A stretch of DNA of 64,000 nucleotides from Poecilobothrus nobilitatus (lineage: Eukaryota; Arthropoda; Insecta; Diptera; Dolichopodidae): the NCBI GenBank assembly GCA_947095535.1, contig OX352773.1:35919398-35983397 (forward strand), written 5' to 3'. The translations under genes and the position numbers were made by a program. Below, in pieces: positions 34,733-46,035 of the stretch (position 1 is its first letter; every line of letters starts with the position of its first letter). Under the pieces are notes generated by a model that had not been told where the DNA came from, searched no databases, and saw nothing but the letters and a program-made list of their open reading frames with translations.

Positions 34733-36534
34733 TTTTTAGCACATTTCCTAAAAAATTTTGAAAAAATGTGCTTATTAGTTTCACTCTGTCCGTCCGTCCG
34801 TCCGTCCGTCCGTCCGTCCGTCCGTCTGTTTACAAAACTTCTACACCGTTAAAGATAGAGAAAAAAAATTTTAACCATAGGTAGGTCTTATAAAAAAAAT
34901 AATTTTGTGGAACAACTTTTTCATGTAGCCCCCCCCATTACGGAGCTACACCCCCTCAAACTTTGAAAAAGCCCTATTTTTAAATGCATATATCTTATGT
35001 TCTGCTTAAGATTTTTTCAATCTGAAAACGTCATTCGACAGGTATTTCTTTTATCTTTGTAAATTAATATCAAAATTATACAATTTTTTTAAATTTAGTA
35101 TTTAAATTTACCGTTATGTGAAAACCAAATTTTGCATGATTTTTCTACTTTCATAACTCCGGCACGCTTCTAGATACAAGCTTGAAATTTTGAGGCAAGA
35201 AAGAACTTTTAGAATTAGTATAAGTTTCCTCAGAAAATTTTTTCGGACCACCATCTGTTTATGAGCTATTAGGGCTTAAAAATTGAAAATTTGCTATTTT
35301 TAAACACCTGTAACTTAGGAACCTGCACACATTTTACTTCTGCAAGATGTAAAAATTAAAGCTACAATAATATATTTTTACGTGTGTGAAAGGTTTATTT
35401 TAATTGTAAAGGGTTCCAAAGTTGCAGCTCTTCAAAATTGTAAAAAAGCCCCATTTTCAGATGTATATATCTCAGGCTCTGCGTAATAGTTTTGCAATCT
35501 AAAACCGGCAGAAGATCGAAAATTTTATTATCTATATGAAACAATATCAAAATTATGTAATATTATGTAATTTACGATTTAAATTTACCGTTATGTGAAA
35601 ACCACATTTTGCATGAAATTTCTTTTTTCATAACTCCGGCACCCCTTTAGATAGGAACCTGAAATTTTGAGACAAGAAAGAACTTTTAGAATTAGTATAA
35701 GTTTCCTCAGAAAATTTTTTGGTAACGCCCCCTCTTTAAGAGTTATTACGCCTCAAAAATTGAAAATTAGCTATTTTTAGACACCTGTAACTTAGGCACC
35801 TGTAAAAATTTTTCTTCGGCAAGACATGAAAATGAAAGCTACAATAATATATTTTTACGTGTGTGAAAGGTTTATTTTAGTTGTAAAGGGTTCCAAAGCT
35901 GCAGCTCTTCAAAATTGTAAAAAAGCTCCATTTTCAGATGTATATATCTCGGGCTTTGCGTAATAGTTTTGCAATCTAAAACCGCCAGAAGATCAAAAAT
36001 TTTATTATCTATATAAAACAATATCAAAATTATGTAATATTTTGTAATTTACGATTTAAATTTACCGTTATGTGAAAACCACATTTTGCATGAAATTTCT
36101 TTTTTCATAACTCCGGCACCCCTTTAGATAGGAACCTGAAATTTTGAGACAAGAAAGAACTTTTAGAATTAGTATAAGTTTCCTCAGAAAATTTTTTGGT
36201 AACGCCCCCTCTTTAAGAGTTATTACGCCTCAAAAATTGAAATTTTGCTATTTTTAGACACCTGTAACTTAGGCACCTGTAAAAACTTTTCTTCGGCAAG
36301 ACATAAAAATTAAAGCTTCAATAATATATTTTTACGTGTGTTAACAGCTTTTCTTAGTTATATAGGATTCCGGACTTACGGCCCCTCAAAATCTCAAAAA
36401 TGTCCTATTTTCACGTTTTTTTCTTATTACATGAAATTTTCAAATTTTTGTGTAAGTCACACTTCTAAACAATTTGTATTGAGTTTTGGAAATGTGCGCT
36501 TTTAAAAACCGTTGGTTTACATTCTACCTTGTTT
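34733..36534 (-). mobile_element. HINE-like 1.8-kb element, copy 3
   Basis: Starts TTTTTAGCACATTTCC and ends TTCTACCTTGTTTT, so it is the family in reverse orientation. Its GTCC tract is the longest, nine units at about 34788-34823. The monomer order is as in copies 1 and 2. Small differences (CCATCTGTTTATGAGC, AAAACCGCCAGAAG) show that it is not an exact mirror of copy 2. Confidence 0.78.
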
Positions 36535-38293
36535 TCTTTAAAAACAAATTTTATTTTAATGCAAAAGATTTTAAAATTTTATTAAATTTGCTCTATATAT
36601 GATAGTATATAGGAATGCAACATTGAAGTTATCCCACTTTAATATTATAGTCTTAAAGTTATAGATCTTAATTTTATCTGAAGAATTAAATTATTACAAC
36701 CGTGAAGATATTTTCAATTGAATGAAATGTATATAAAAAAAAAAAAAAAGGAAAATGTGAAATTTTGATTGCAATGTTTTATATAAAACTTGAAAAAAAA
36801 AAACAATTTTTTATAAGTATTATGGTAAAAAAATTACAAAAAATTTACTTTCGTTTTTTTTTTTTAATTTTTTGTTTTAAATATTTTTGCTCTACTTTAC
36901 TTCAAAATTCAAAGACACTAAAAAAAATATCATATCATCTTCAAGCATATCTGAATAAATTAATTCCTTGAAGACATTTTTCTTTCGGATTCATATTTCA
37001 TATCATAAAAACTATATATAATATGTAAAATAAATGAAATATGTACATATATATAGTTTTAGTACGTAGTAGAATAGTATGGAACGGAATAAGGAAAGGA
37101 TTGGTGAAGTCAAATATTAAAACTTATGAAGGATCTGTTACTTTTTGTTACTATATGCAGATAAAATGTTATTAGAATGGAGGTGAAATGGAATATTATT
37201 TGTGAGTTCATAAATATAATAAAGTTTTGTTGGTAGATTGAAATTTTCGATTTTTAAATTTTCTTTTTTTTTTTTAAGAATTGTGTTCTGTTTTCATTTC
37301 GTTCGTGGTTCAGTATTTGGTCCCAAGCAATGTTAATATTAAAATTTTTTTTTGTGTTGTTTTTTTTTACTTTAGTACCTGTGTACGGTAAATATTTTTA
37401 TTCATATTTTTCTTTTTAAATAGAAATAACCTTTGGGATATAATCTTTATTCTGGTTCACCTGTAGAAAATTGTATGTTTAGAAAATTAGTTTTAGAAAA
37501 AACTTTTTTTTTATTTTTTTTTTTTAATAAAAACGGAAAAAATTCAAAATGTCAAATTCAGAAAAAAAAAAAAAATGCAATATATTTTAGGGTGGTCCAT
37601 TAAACCATAAAAATTTATATCAATTCTTATATAATATTATTGTATAGGTTATGTATTTTGTTTTACAATTTTTTTGAATTATATGACTGTAATATGTTGA
37701 TGAAGAAATTATTTTATTGATATTTATATGAGTTTAATAAATCGTAATAGCAATCTATTACACAAAATCAATTCAGTTTTTTTATTTGAAAAAAAGAAAA
37801 AAAAATAAGGTGAATATGAAAGGTGAAAATCATTTTATTAAATTGAATTGAATTTATTTACAATAAATATAAAAAAAAAATGTAATGTCATGTTAAATCA
37901 ATATAATATAGTTTTGTACTTTATTTTTTATATGTCATTAAACAAATTTATTATTTCATAAAAGGAAAAATCCATTTTATATAAAGAATAATTTTCTAAA
38001 AAAACTTCTTTATTGTTTTATTTAAATTTAATGTTTAATCTGATATTTATTTATTTAGTTTATGTATAAGTAAGAGTAATATATAATTTTTTTATTTGAA
38101 AATTGTTATTATTTGAAAAAAGTTTTTCTGATAATTTCTATGAATATTAAATTTGAAAGAATTTTTAAGATAACTCTGCCAAAATTTAGGTTTTACAATT
38201 TTGGTTTTTTTCTTCTCTTTATATTGTTTATGTTAATTTTAAGTATTATTTTGAATGAAATCAAAATTTTAATCTCTAATTAGAATAGGATTG
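36535..38293. other. A+T-rich non-coding stretch
   Basis: A/T runs and TA-rich sequence; no recognised gene. Confidence 0.5.
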
Positions 38294-38454
38294 TATTGCA
38301 CCAACTAATTTATCACTAATCAAATAATAATTTTTTTTGCACCCAAAACCATATTTGGTAATAACTTAATAATAAAATATTGATTAGTAAAAAATACTTG
38401 CTTATCCAAAAAAATGATTATTTCATTAGTGATTGATAAGTGATTGGTGCAATA
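38294..38454. mobile_element. Small MITE-like element, TATTGCACC ends
   Basis: The left end TATTGCACCAACTAATTTAT then CACTAATCAAATAATAAT is mirrored by a right end whose reverse complement starts TATTGCACCAATCACTTATC and goes on ACTAATGAAATAATCAT. The imperfect inverted repeats are about 38 bp in a 161-bp unit. There is no coding capacity. Confidence 0.65.
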
Positions 38455-39295
38455 GAGTACAGGTAAACAAAAGAATAGCTTTCTCTACAATTTATTCAAT
38501 TAGTTAGCGTAACTAGACTTTTTTTTTAATAATAATAAAATTTAATACAAAAAAAAAATTAAATATTTTTGTTTTAATATAAGTTTTTAATATCTTCTGG
38601 CTTTTAAATTTACAATTTTATTTATGGAGACATATAGATATTTAGAAATATTTTTACTCTTTTTCATGCTTATATGATACGAGTATATTCTATTTATTTC
38701 CAAGTTAAACGCGATGTGTGGAAATTCTTATATGCAATATGAATTATATATATAAATCTTACAATTTAGCCTATAGTCTATCTTACGAACTAATACTTAT
38801 CCTAATTTGCACTTAACATATATTATTTATAGTCAACTTATACAACTATTAATATGTTATTTGATATGTATTTGATCTTGTTATTTGATCTGTAATATAA
38901 ATATAGTTAATGTTGGTTTTATTTTGAAGTATTCGTTTCGAAAAATAGAAGATAAGATTCATCATAATTTTTAAAAGTTTATTTTATTCTATTTAGAGGT
39001 TTTGTATATGAATGACAACTTTATCTTTCCAGACATCTTTTTGATAATTATATTGTTTAATAAAATTCCAATTTAAGTATTTTTAATATATGTATTTTTT
39101 ATCTAATGTTTTATTATTTATTTTAAACAATTCAAGTTTCCATATAGTTTACATTTTATAACTATAAACATGATCAATTTTAATGTTTTTCTTTTAAAAT
39201 AAAATAAAAAATAAAAATTTGTTGTATGTATATTAAAAATATAAAAATGTTAACCTAAAAGTATGCAAGTAATTTTTCAAAAACAAAAAAATTCT
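38455..39295. other. A+T-rich non-coding stretch
   Basis: Nothing recognised. Confidence 0.5.
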
Positions 39296-39309
39296 TGAAG
39301 TTAATGAAG
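39296..39309. repeat. 14-bp direct repeat bounding the retroelement cluster (left)
   Basis: TGAAGTTAATGAAG; an exact copy lies at 40641-40654, directly after the tail of SINE-A copy 2. Confidence 0.7.
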
Positions 39310-39470
39310 GGGGCCATTACGCTAAATAAATTAAGTTAGGTTAAGTAGGCTAGGGTAGGTTAAGTAGATTTTATTATAAAGTACAGAAATAATATTGTTT
39401 TTAACACCTACATTTTTTCAATATAAGTACAAAAGAAAATATATACTTACCAATTAAAATATAAATACCT
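39303..39470 (+). mobile_element. Family T 3' UTR fragment (duplicated copy A)
   Basis: From AATGAAGGGGGC through TAAGTTAGGTTAAGTAGGCT to GTACAAAAGAAAATATATAC this is nearly identical to 39742-39890. It lacks the rest of the UTR and the poly(A), and instead joins SINE-A copy 1 through a short A/T-rich link. It looks like one side of a local tandem duplication of a LINE-plus-SINE unit. Confidence 0.7.
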
Positions 39471-39744
39471 GGGGCTTCGGTAGCCTAGTGGGTAGACGTG
39501 TGGCGTATTTACCGAAGGAGTCTGGGTTCGATTCCTGCACAGATTGTAAGTGTTTTTGTTTTTTATATACTCCCTTATGACCAAATATCATGTAAATATA
39601 TAGTATATAAATAAACAAAATAAATAATATTAGTCTATAATTTAATAATAGTATAAAAAATCTATAATGGCCTTGGTAGCCGATGGTTCACTAATATTGC
39701 ATTACATTTATGTATGTAATATTAATATAAATAAATAAATAAAT
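39471..39744 (+). mobile_element. SINE-A, tRNA-derived SINE, copy 1
   Basis: Head GGGGCTTCGGTAGCCTAGTG with A box TAGCCTAGTGGG (39481-39492) and B box GGGTTCGATTCC (39524-39535). The body contains GGCCTTGGTAGCCGATGGTT and the tail is (AAAT)n. The spacing of the boxes and the intact tail suggest a full-length copy. Confidence 0.88.
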
Positions 39745-39753
39745 GAAGGGGGC

Positions 39754-40039
39754 CATTAGGCTAAATAAATTAAGTTAGGTTAAGTAGGCTAGAGTAGGTT
39801 AAGTAGATTTTATTATAAAGTACAGAAATAGTATTGTTTTTAACGCCTAAATTTTTTCAATATAAGTACAAAAGAAAATATATACTTACCAAAACTAACT
39901 AACATAAAATTTACTATAGATATTTTAAATGTTATTAAAAAAAATCAAAAATCCTGTTTTTCTAAACTTCGTGTAGGCTAGGCTAAGTATAATAATGTAA
40001 TTAAAAGGTAAATAAAAAAGTTTATTAAAAAAAAAAAAA
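39754..40039 (+). mobile_element. Family T retroelement, 5'-truncated copy B with poly(A)
   Basis: Starts CATTAGGCTAAATAAATTAA, which matches the sequence just after the stop codon in the copy at 53619-54321. It then runs to TTTTTCTAAACTT, GTAGGCTAGGCTAAG, AATTAAAAGGTAAATAAA and poly(A). Flanking repeats AATGAAGGGGGC (39742-39753) and AATGTAGGGGGC (40040-40051) agree at 11 of 12 positions and read as its target duplication. The right flank continues GGGGGCTTCGG, which is the SINE-A head, so the element seems to have landed in a SINE-A 5' end. Confidence 0.72.
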
Positions 40040-40044
40040 AATGT

Positions 40045-40357
40045 AGGGGGCTTCGGCTTAGGATTAGGAATATTTTATTAAAAAAAAATGAGAAGAAATA
40101 ATGTATTGTGTTTTTTGTTTTTATATTTTTCAATACAAAAGAAAAAGAGAAGAAATTAATTATTTAGCTAGAATAAGATAAAACACACAAATATTAAAAA
40201 ACAAAATAAATAATTATGTCTAAGATTAACAATAAAAAATGTATATATAATTTTAAATATTAATTAAAAAATTCAGAAATAAACCTTGTTTTTTATTAAG
40301 AGAAATGTATGATCATATTAAAAGAAATAAAAGTGAAATAAAAAACAAAAAAAAAGA
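40045..40357. other. Remnant SINE-A head followed by A-rich sequence
   Basis: GGGGGCTTCGGCTTAGGATT at 40046-40065 resembles the first bases of SINE-A, after which similarity is lost. The rest is A-rich and holds nothing recognised. Confidence 0.4.
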
Positions 40358-40640
40358 GGGTTTCGGTGGTTTAGTGTTTAAGCATGTGGCTTATTAACCG
40401 TGGGAGTGCGGGTTCAAATCCTGCAAAGATAGAAAGTTTTATTAATTGAAAACAAATCCCCCTTGCTACCAAATATAGTGTAAAATATATAATATATAAT
40501 ATATTTGGTTTTGGATAATATTAGTGTATAATTTAATAAAAATATTCGACCTATATAATAGCCTTAGTAGCCGATGGTTTTGTAATATTGCAATATCCTA
40601 TGTGGTTTCTAATATTAATATAAATAAATAAATAAATAAA
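40358..40640 (+). mobile_element. SINE-A, tRNA-derived SINE, copy 2
   Basis: Head GGGTTTCGGTGGTTTAGTGT, B box GGTTCAAATCC (40411-40421), body TAGCCTTAGTAGCCGATGGT and tail (AAAT)n. It is about 80% similar by eye to copy 1 in the head and in the 3' block, and more diverged in between. Confidence 0.85.
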
Positions 40641-40654
40641 TGAAGTTAATGAAG
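40641..40654. repeat. 14-bp direct repeat bounding the retroelement cluster (right)
   Basis: TGAAGTTAATGAAG, identical to 39296-39309. Confidence 0.7.
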
Positions 40655-42299
40655 AAAAACATTTTATAGTCAAATATTTTTATAATTAGTTTTAATACTT
40701 ATTTTTAAAAATCATAGATATAAATAAAAATTCTTAAAATTTTAATTTTCCAATAATGTAAATGTAAAAATTAATTATAAATGAGAAACAGAAGAGAGAG
40801 TTCAACAATTATAAATAAGAAAAAATTGGAAAAATCGAATCAATAACAATTACAAGTTATTTATTTAAATTTAGTATAAACACCTTTTGATAACAAATAA
40901 TATAAGAAAAAAAAACAAATATAACACAAATAATTTTAAACTAAAAATCAATAGTATAAAATCTGTTAGTCATAATCTTTGTAAAATACATTAAAAAATA
41001 AAAATTTTGCCGCTACTGTCTAGCTTGTGGTACATAAAAAAAAAAAAAAATTCCCGTTTTCAACAAAATAAAAAATTGAATTAATTTTTAATTTTTGACC
41101 GGAAATTGCAAATTAGTTACACTCTACTTTATATATTTTTTGTGTTAGACTTATAAATATATGAAAAAAAGAGAAAATATTTTATTTGTTTTTTTTTTAA
41201 TTTTTTTTTTTTGCATTTTCACTTGAGAATACAACCATTTAAAATATATTTGTATAAATTTGTATCTATAGCTGTAGGTTAGGCTTATCCATCATATAGT
41301 GTAATTTAATTTAAAAATCAAAAGCAAAAAAAAAATAAAAAACCAATGTGGAATTTTCCATGCGAAACGCATGAAAAACTTTTAAAAGGAAAAACCCAAA
41401 TGAATAAAAATTCCTATATAATATATATGTATAATCATTTGTTTTGTTTTTTTTTTTTGCCCCAGAATTATTCCTGAAAATTATTATCATAATTTAAATA
41501 TAATTTGGATTTGGATGAAGAGTGGTATAAATTAATTTTTATATTTTTAAAAATTTGTAGATAAATCAATCAAATTATTAGAAAAATAGTAGAAAATAAA
41601 ATATGTAATTGGAAATGTAGAACTACCTAAATATTTTTAGATGTAATTGTTGAAAATTTTGATTTAGATAAAAAATAAAGTCGAAATTTTCGTAAAAACA
41701 TTTCAAATGTAATTAAAATAAATATAATATATGTTTACTAAATCCATTTATTTTTGTTGATGATAAAAACAACTTTTAATTTTTTAAATATACAGTGAAA
41801 AGAAGTCTTTAATTTAATATTAGCTTGTAATTAAATGCGTTTTTTTTTTAATAAAAGAATTTTTGTTTTAACAGTAGAAATATTTTTAAAATAACATAGT
41901 TACTATGCATTATTACAATTATTTTTCTTATTCTAATGGAAATTAGAAGATTTTCATATTCTAAGAAGTATATAAGGTTTAAAAATATCTTTTATGTGTC
42001 ATCGATCAATTAAACATATCATGTTTTATTTTTCAAATCGAAGTATTTCGAATTAAAAATATGTAATTGATAAATATTATTATTCACCAAAATAAATTTA
42101 AGTATAGTTTGTTAGTTTATGTTGTAGAAATTACATTAATTTTAAAGTTACAACTCTTGAGACATTTCTATTTTTCATATAATATAGGAATTACAAAAAT
42201 GCACATACCAAATCTTTTCTAATTTTCTATTATAGTAGCGACTTAACTTCGTTTAACATTACCTTCTTTTTTTAATAAATTTTTGTACTTTTGAACCTC
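40655..42299. other. A+T-rich non-coding stretch
   Basis: Nothing recognised. Confidence 0.5.
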
Positions 42300-42812
42300 A
42301 ATTAGATTTTTTTTTTCACACGCTACCAACTAGTGGAAAGGGATTCCTTTATACGAAATTATTGTAGGATCGGGTGATGTTCGAAGGAAATAAGAGAGAT
42401 TGAAAGGAACGTTAGAAGTGATCCTGCTCAAGTTTTTTTTTATATACATGAACAACTTAAATCGAACCACATTTTAGCAGTTTTCACAATAAATGAGTTT
42501 CCAAAACCAGTTTATTTCCACAGTGTAGAAATGTGCAGTTGTAGCCTCTATAGTATTAGTATTACGTTAGAATTGTGTAAAAGGGAGACATTATTAGTTT
42601 TAGTTAAATAGAACAAGTATCATTACCTATTTTACAATATATTTATAAAAGAGAGGTAATGTTTCAATATTTTGACGTATGTTAAAAGAAGTAAATGTTA
42701 TTTGTGTAATAGGATCGCCAATTAAGTGTAAGGCGTAATTTTGGATTTTATCCAGGTAACCTGATAAAGATTGAGCGGCGTCAGCTATAGGTATTAGCGA
42801 GATCCGTAGGAG
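42300..42812 (-). pseudogene. Jockey/CR1-like LINE reverse transcriptase, C-terminal fragment
   Basis: The complement of 42628-42812 is an open frame reading LLRISLIPIADAAQSLSGYL, then DKIQNYALHLIGDP, ITQITFTSFNIRQNIETLPL and FYKYIVK. It matches the conserved tail of jockey/CR1-type reverse transcriptases (LDRIQRRALRLIGDP, SLxxRRxVxxLxLFYRYY). Further along the same strand (42300-42600), HFYTVEIN and NVPFNLSYFLRTS blocks appear, interrupted by stops. The region is less A+T-rich than the surroundings. It is a 5'-truncated, decayed copy. The low-coordinate limit is approximate. Confidence 0.7.
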
Positions 42813-44753
42813 AAAAATGAATTTTACAACGAGAAAGAAAATCTAAACTAAATGCAATAATTGAGATGATTATATTGTATCTTCATCAGCGACTTATTAT
42901 TATATAATAATAAAAAGTATTGATTTCATATATTATAATTAATTGAGTTCAAATACATCAAATATAATGTTTAAATTTCTATTTATCTATAGAATATTAT
43001 AACCTATATTCTTTTTTTTAATTTATAAAAAAAAACACGAATTTTTTTGAAAATATATCTATTCAATTTTAGAATTTGATAGGTACTTATTTATTTTACT
43101 TTATAGATGTTTTTTAAGCTAATGTTTTATATTATACATACATATATATATATATTTTTTTTAATAAAATGAAATAATTATATTTAAATTGCATTGTTCT
43201 ATAAAACACCCTGTATATAATTAAAAACATATACATATATATATATATATATATATATTGTCTAAAATAGAAGCAAGAATTTTTCTATGGTAATTTTTTA
43301 TCTCTTTCTTTCCGTTTATATTAAATTTTTTCATTATTCTAAAAGTCATTCTTTATAACAATACTTATACTGATGGCTATATAATTTAGAAGAGTTCATT
43401 TTGTATGGCTTATTCATTCCTCATATATAAATATATATATATATTTATATATGTATTTTTGTTTTTTATAAAAAATATGTACTTATTAAATTAATAAATA
43501 TATACACGTATATATACACTGACATAAATATATTATATACATAGAAAATCGCCTTAATGAATTTAAAGAAAAAAAAAAAAAAAAAAGAAACTGGAGGAAC
43601 ATGAAAAATAAATAAATTGAACATCATCATCAGCATTGGAATATCCGATACTAAAAAGAAAACAAACTAACAAACAAACAAACAAAAAAAAGATTAAAAT
43701 AGAAAAAAATTTTAGAAAAGAAAAGAAAAAAAAAAAAACCAAATGAAATGAAATAAAAAGAACAACGTAAATGAAAATAGAAGACAAAAAAAAAAATGTT
43801 AAAAGAATATCAGAAAAAAATAATGATGTGAAAAATAACTATTGGATGTGCTCCTTGAATAGCTTATCTTTTAAAAAAAGGACGTGAATAGTTTTTGAAA
43901 TTTTTTCTGTTTACTCTTCTCTCTTTATTTTTTCCTTATGCTTTTTTCTTTCATTCTAAATATTCCCGGTATACCCGGTTTCTTATCCTTATTTCCAATA
44001 TTCTAAAAACAAAAAATAAGAAAAATAGAGAAAAAAAGATATATAGAATTACATTTTGAATAACTAATATAACTACTGCTGCTACAAGAACAGCATAAGT
44101 GTGATAGAACAACTAAATACAAGTATAAATAAAAAAAAAAAATAAAATAGAAAGCAAAAGAAAATTAAAGAAAAAAAAAAACGTCATCCGGTCTATTTGA
44201 GAAGGCATACAGGGTACGCTAAAAAAAAAAAAATAAAAATTAAACTAAAAAAAAAAAAACGGAAAGATAAAAGTGTTATCCTTATGATTTTAAAAATTTT
44301 TCTTAACCGAGAACTGAAATGGTTCAATTGCATAATTATAAAGTTTTAGGTTATGATAAATTTTATTATTATTTTATTTATGCTCTTTCGAATTTTTGTG
44401 CTTTTAAATTTATAATAATCAGAATTTTCAAAAATTATTTTTTAGTATTTATGTTATATTTTTATTTAGAGCATGTGTATATTGAATAGTATTCGTTTTT
44501 TTTTAAAGATTTTTAGGTTACTAGTATTTACAATAAAAAAAGAAATCCTTTAAAAAAATTTGGAAATTTTTTTTTTTTGTGTTTTATTTTTTATTTTGCC
44601 CTTTTAATAGTTCTGTCTCTTTCTAATTTTTATTTTTCTTATTTGATTAAAATTTGATCTAGCAAAACCAATACAACAAAAATACACTTAAAGCTATAAT
44701 GAAAAGAATATAGAACTTGAAGCGGAAAATATTGTTTTGCCTTTCCCAAAACA
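42813..44753. other. A+T-rich non-coding stretch
   Basis: It contains TA tracts near 43145-43160 and 43230-43258, and long A runs at 43568-43795 and 44130-44260. The minus-strand frame at 43563-43787 is a Phe-rich product of A runs. Confidence 0.55.
43230..43258. repeat. (TA)n microsatellite
   Basis: An uninterrupted AT/TA dinucleotide run. Confidence 0.85.
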
Positions 44754-45148
44754 ACTGGGTCATACATTAGTCCCATTAAGTTAATGAAATAAATTTTTAA
44801 GAGTTCATCAAATATTATTTTTGTTTTTGTTATTTATATTCTTTGATTGTTTTTTTATTGTCCACATTTATATTTGTTGAGAAGATCAGACCATTTTTTT
44901 TTGCTCTTAGATGTTTATATTTATTGAAAAGATCAGACCATTCCTTTGACCAATTAAAATTTATTGAGAATTACGGTTATAATTTTTAAATTATAATTTA
45001 AATTTAATTTAATTATTTTTCTGTGAAAGAGTAAGTGAATGAAGGTGTTAAGTGATATTTTTGCAAAAATTAAGCTGTGTTCAAACAGAATATATCATTT
45101 AGAGCTCATATTTTCATTAAGTTGTCCCAATGGGACTTATGACTCTGG
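44754..45148. mobile_element. MITE-like element with gapped inverted ends
   Basis: Left: CTGGGTCATA, AGTCCCATTAAGTTAATG, AAAT. The right end, reverse complemented, reads AGTCATAAGTCCCATT, AACTTAATGAAAAT. The ends align with two small gaps over about 35 bp. The interior is non-coding and holds a 47-bp offset tandem duplication at 44867-44940. Confidence 0.5.
44867..44940 (+). repeat. Short tandem duplication
   Basis: TTTATATTTGTTGAGAAGAT (44867) and TTTATATTTATTGAAAAGAT (44914) both continue CAGACCA. The offset is 47 bp. Confidence 0.75.
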
Positions 45149-46035
45149 AACTTATGACATGTCACCGAAAAAAGTAAAGAAAAAATGTATCTGAGGTTCC
45201 ATATGTCTATAAATTTCCCAAGTAACATTCCTATATTCTTATATTCGAAAACCAAACTGTACAAAATTTTGTTTTAAAATGGAGTGGTTTTGATTGGTTA
45301 AAGTCCAATATTACCCAGAGAAACTTCGAGCAGACGCTTTGAATAACGTTTGATTAACATTTTGCACCTACTCTAGTAAAAACAAATTACAATTCCTTAA
45401 TTGCACATTCCAATAAATGGCTTAAACTAGGATTAGTTGAAGAATAGTATATAGTGAATAAAACCGTTTCTTGTGGTAATTTCTTCTATAGTTATAGGTA
45501 GATATATAGGTGGGTATAAAAAATATAAGTAGAGATTTATATGGTATAACAGTTTATTTGGTGCTAAATGTTTATAAATTTAATTGAACATAAAAAATGT
45601 AAAATAATCATTATATAGGTATACTTTTGGATTTGTTCAAATTTTTTAACGAACATATAAATTTGTTTTAGATACTATTTTCTATCTTTTGATTTCTTTT
45701 AACCAAAAACAAAATTTTGAGTACAAAAAGGTAGATAGTTAATTAAAATAACGATATATTTGCCCTAACACAATTATCTGATAAATTTTATTTGGAAATA
45801 TATATATTTAGATTTTACTGTATCTAAAATGTAAAAAAGTTTATTTGTATTAGTTTTCAATTTTTTTTATATGAAATACACATATAAATGTATCCTATAT
45901 ATATATTTACAAATGTATATTATTTATATTGTAATATAATAGGTAATTTCCTGTTTATTATCCTATTTGATGTCCTTTTTTAACAATAGATGTCATAGAC
46001 TGGCTATACTTTGAATAATATTAAAATTTTATTGG
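45149..46035. other. A+T-rich non-coding stretch
   Basis: A slightly less A/T-rich patch at 45200-45420 shows no recognisable frame. Confidence 0.45.

Noticed and set aside
43563..43787. 74-codon minus-strand frame with Phe runs
   Set aside because: It is generated by long A runs on the plus strand; low-complexity product.
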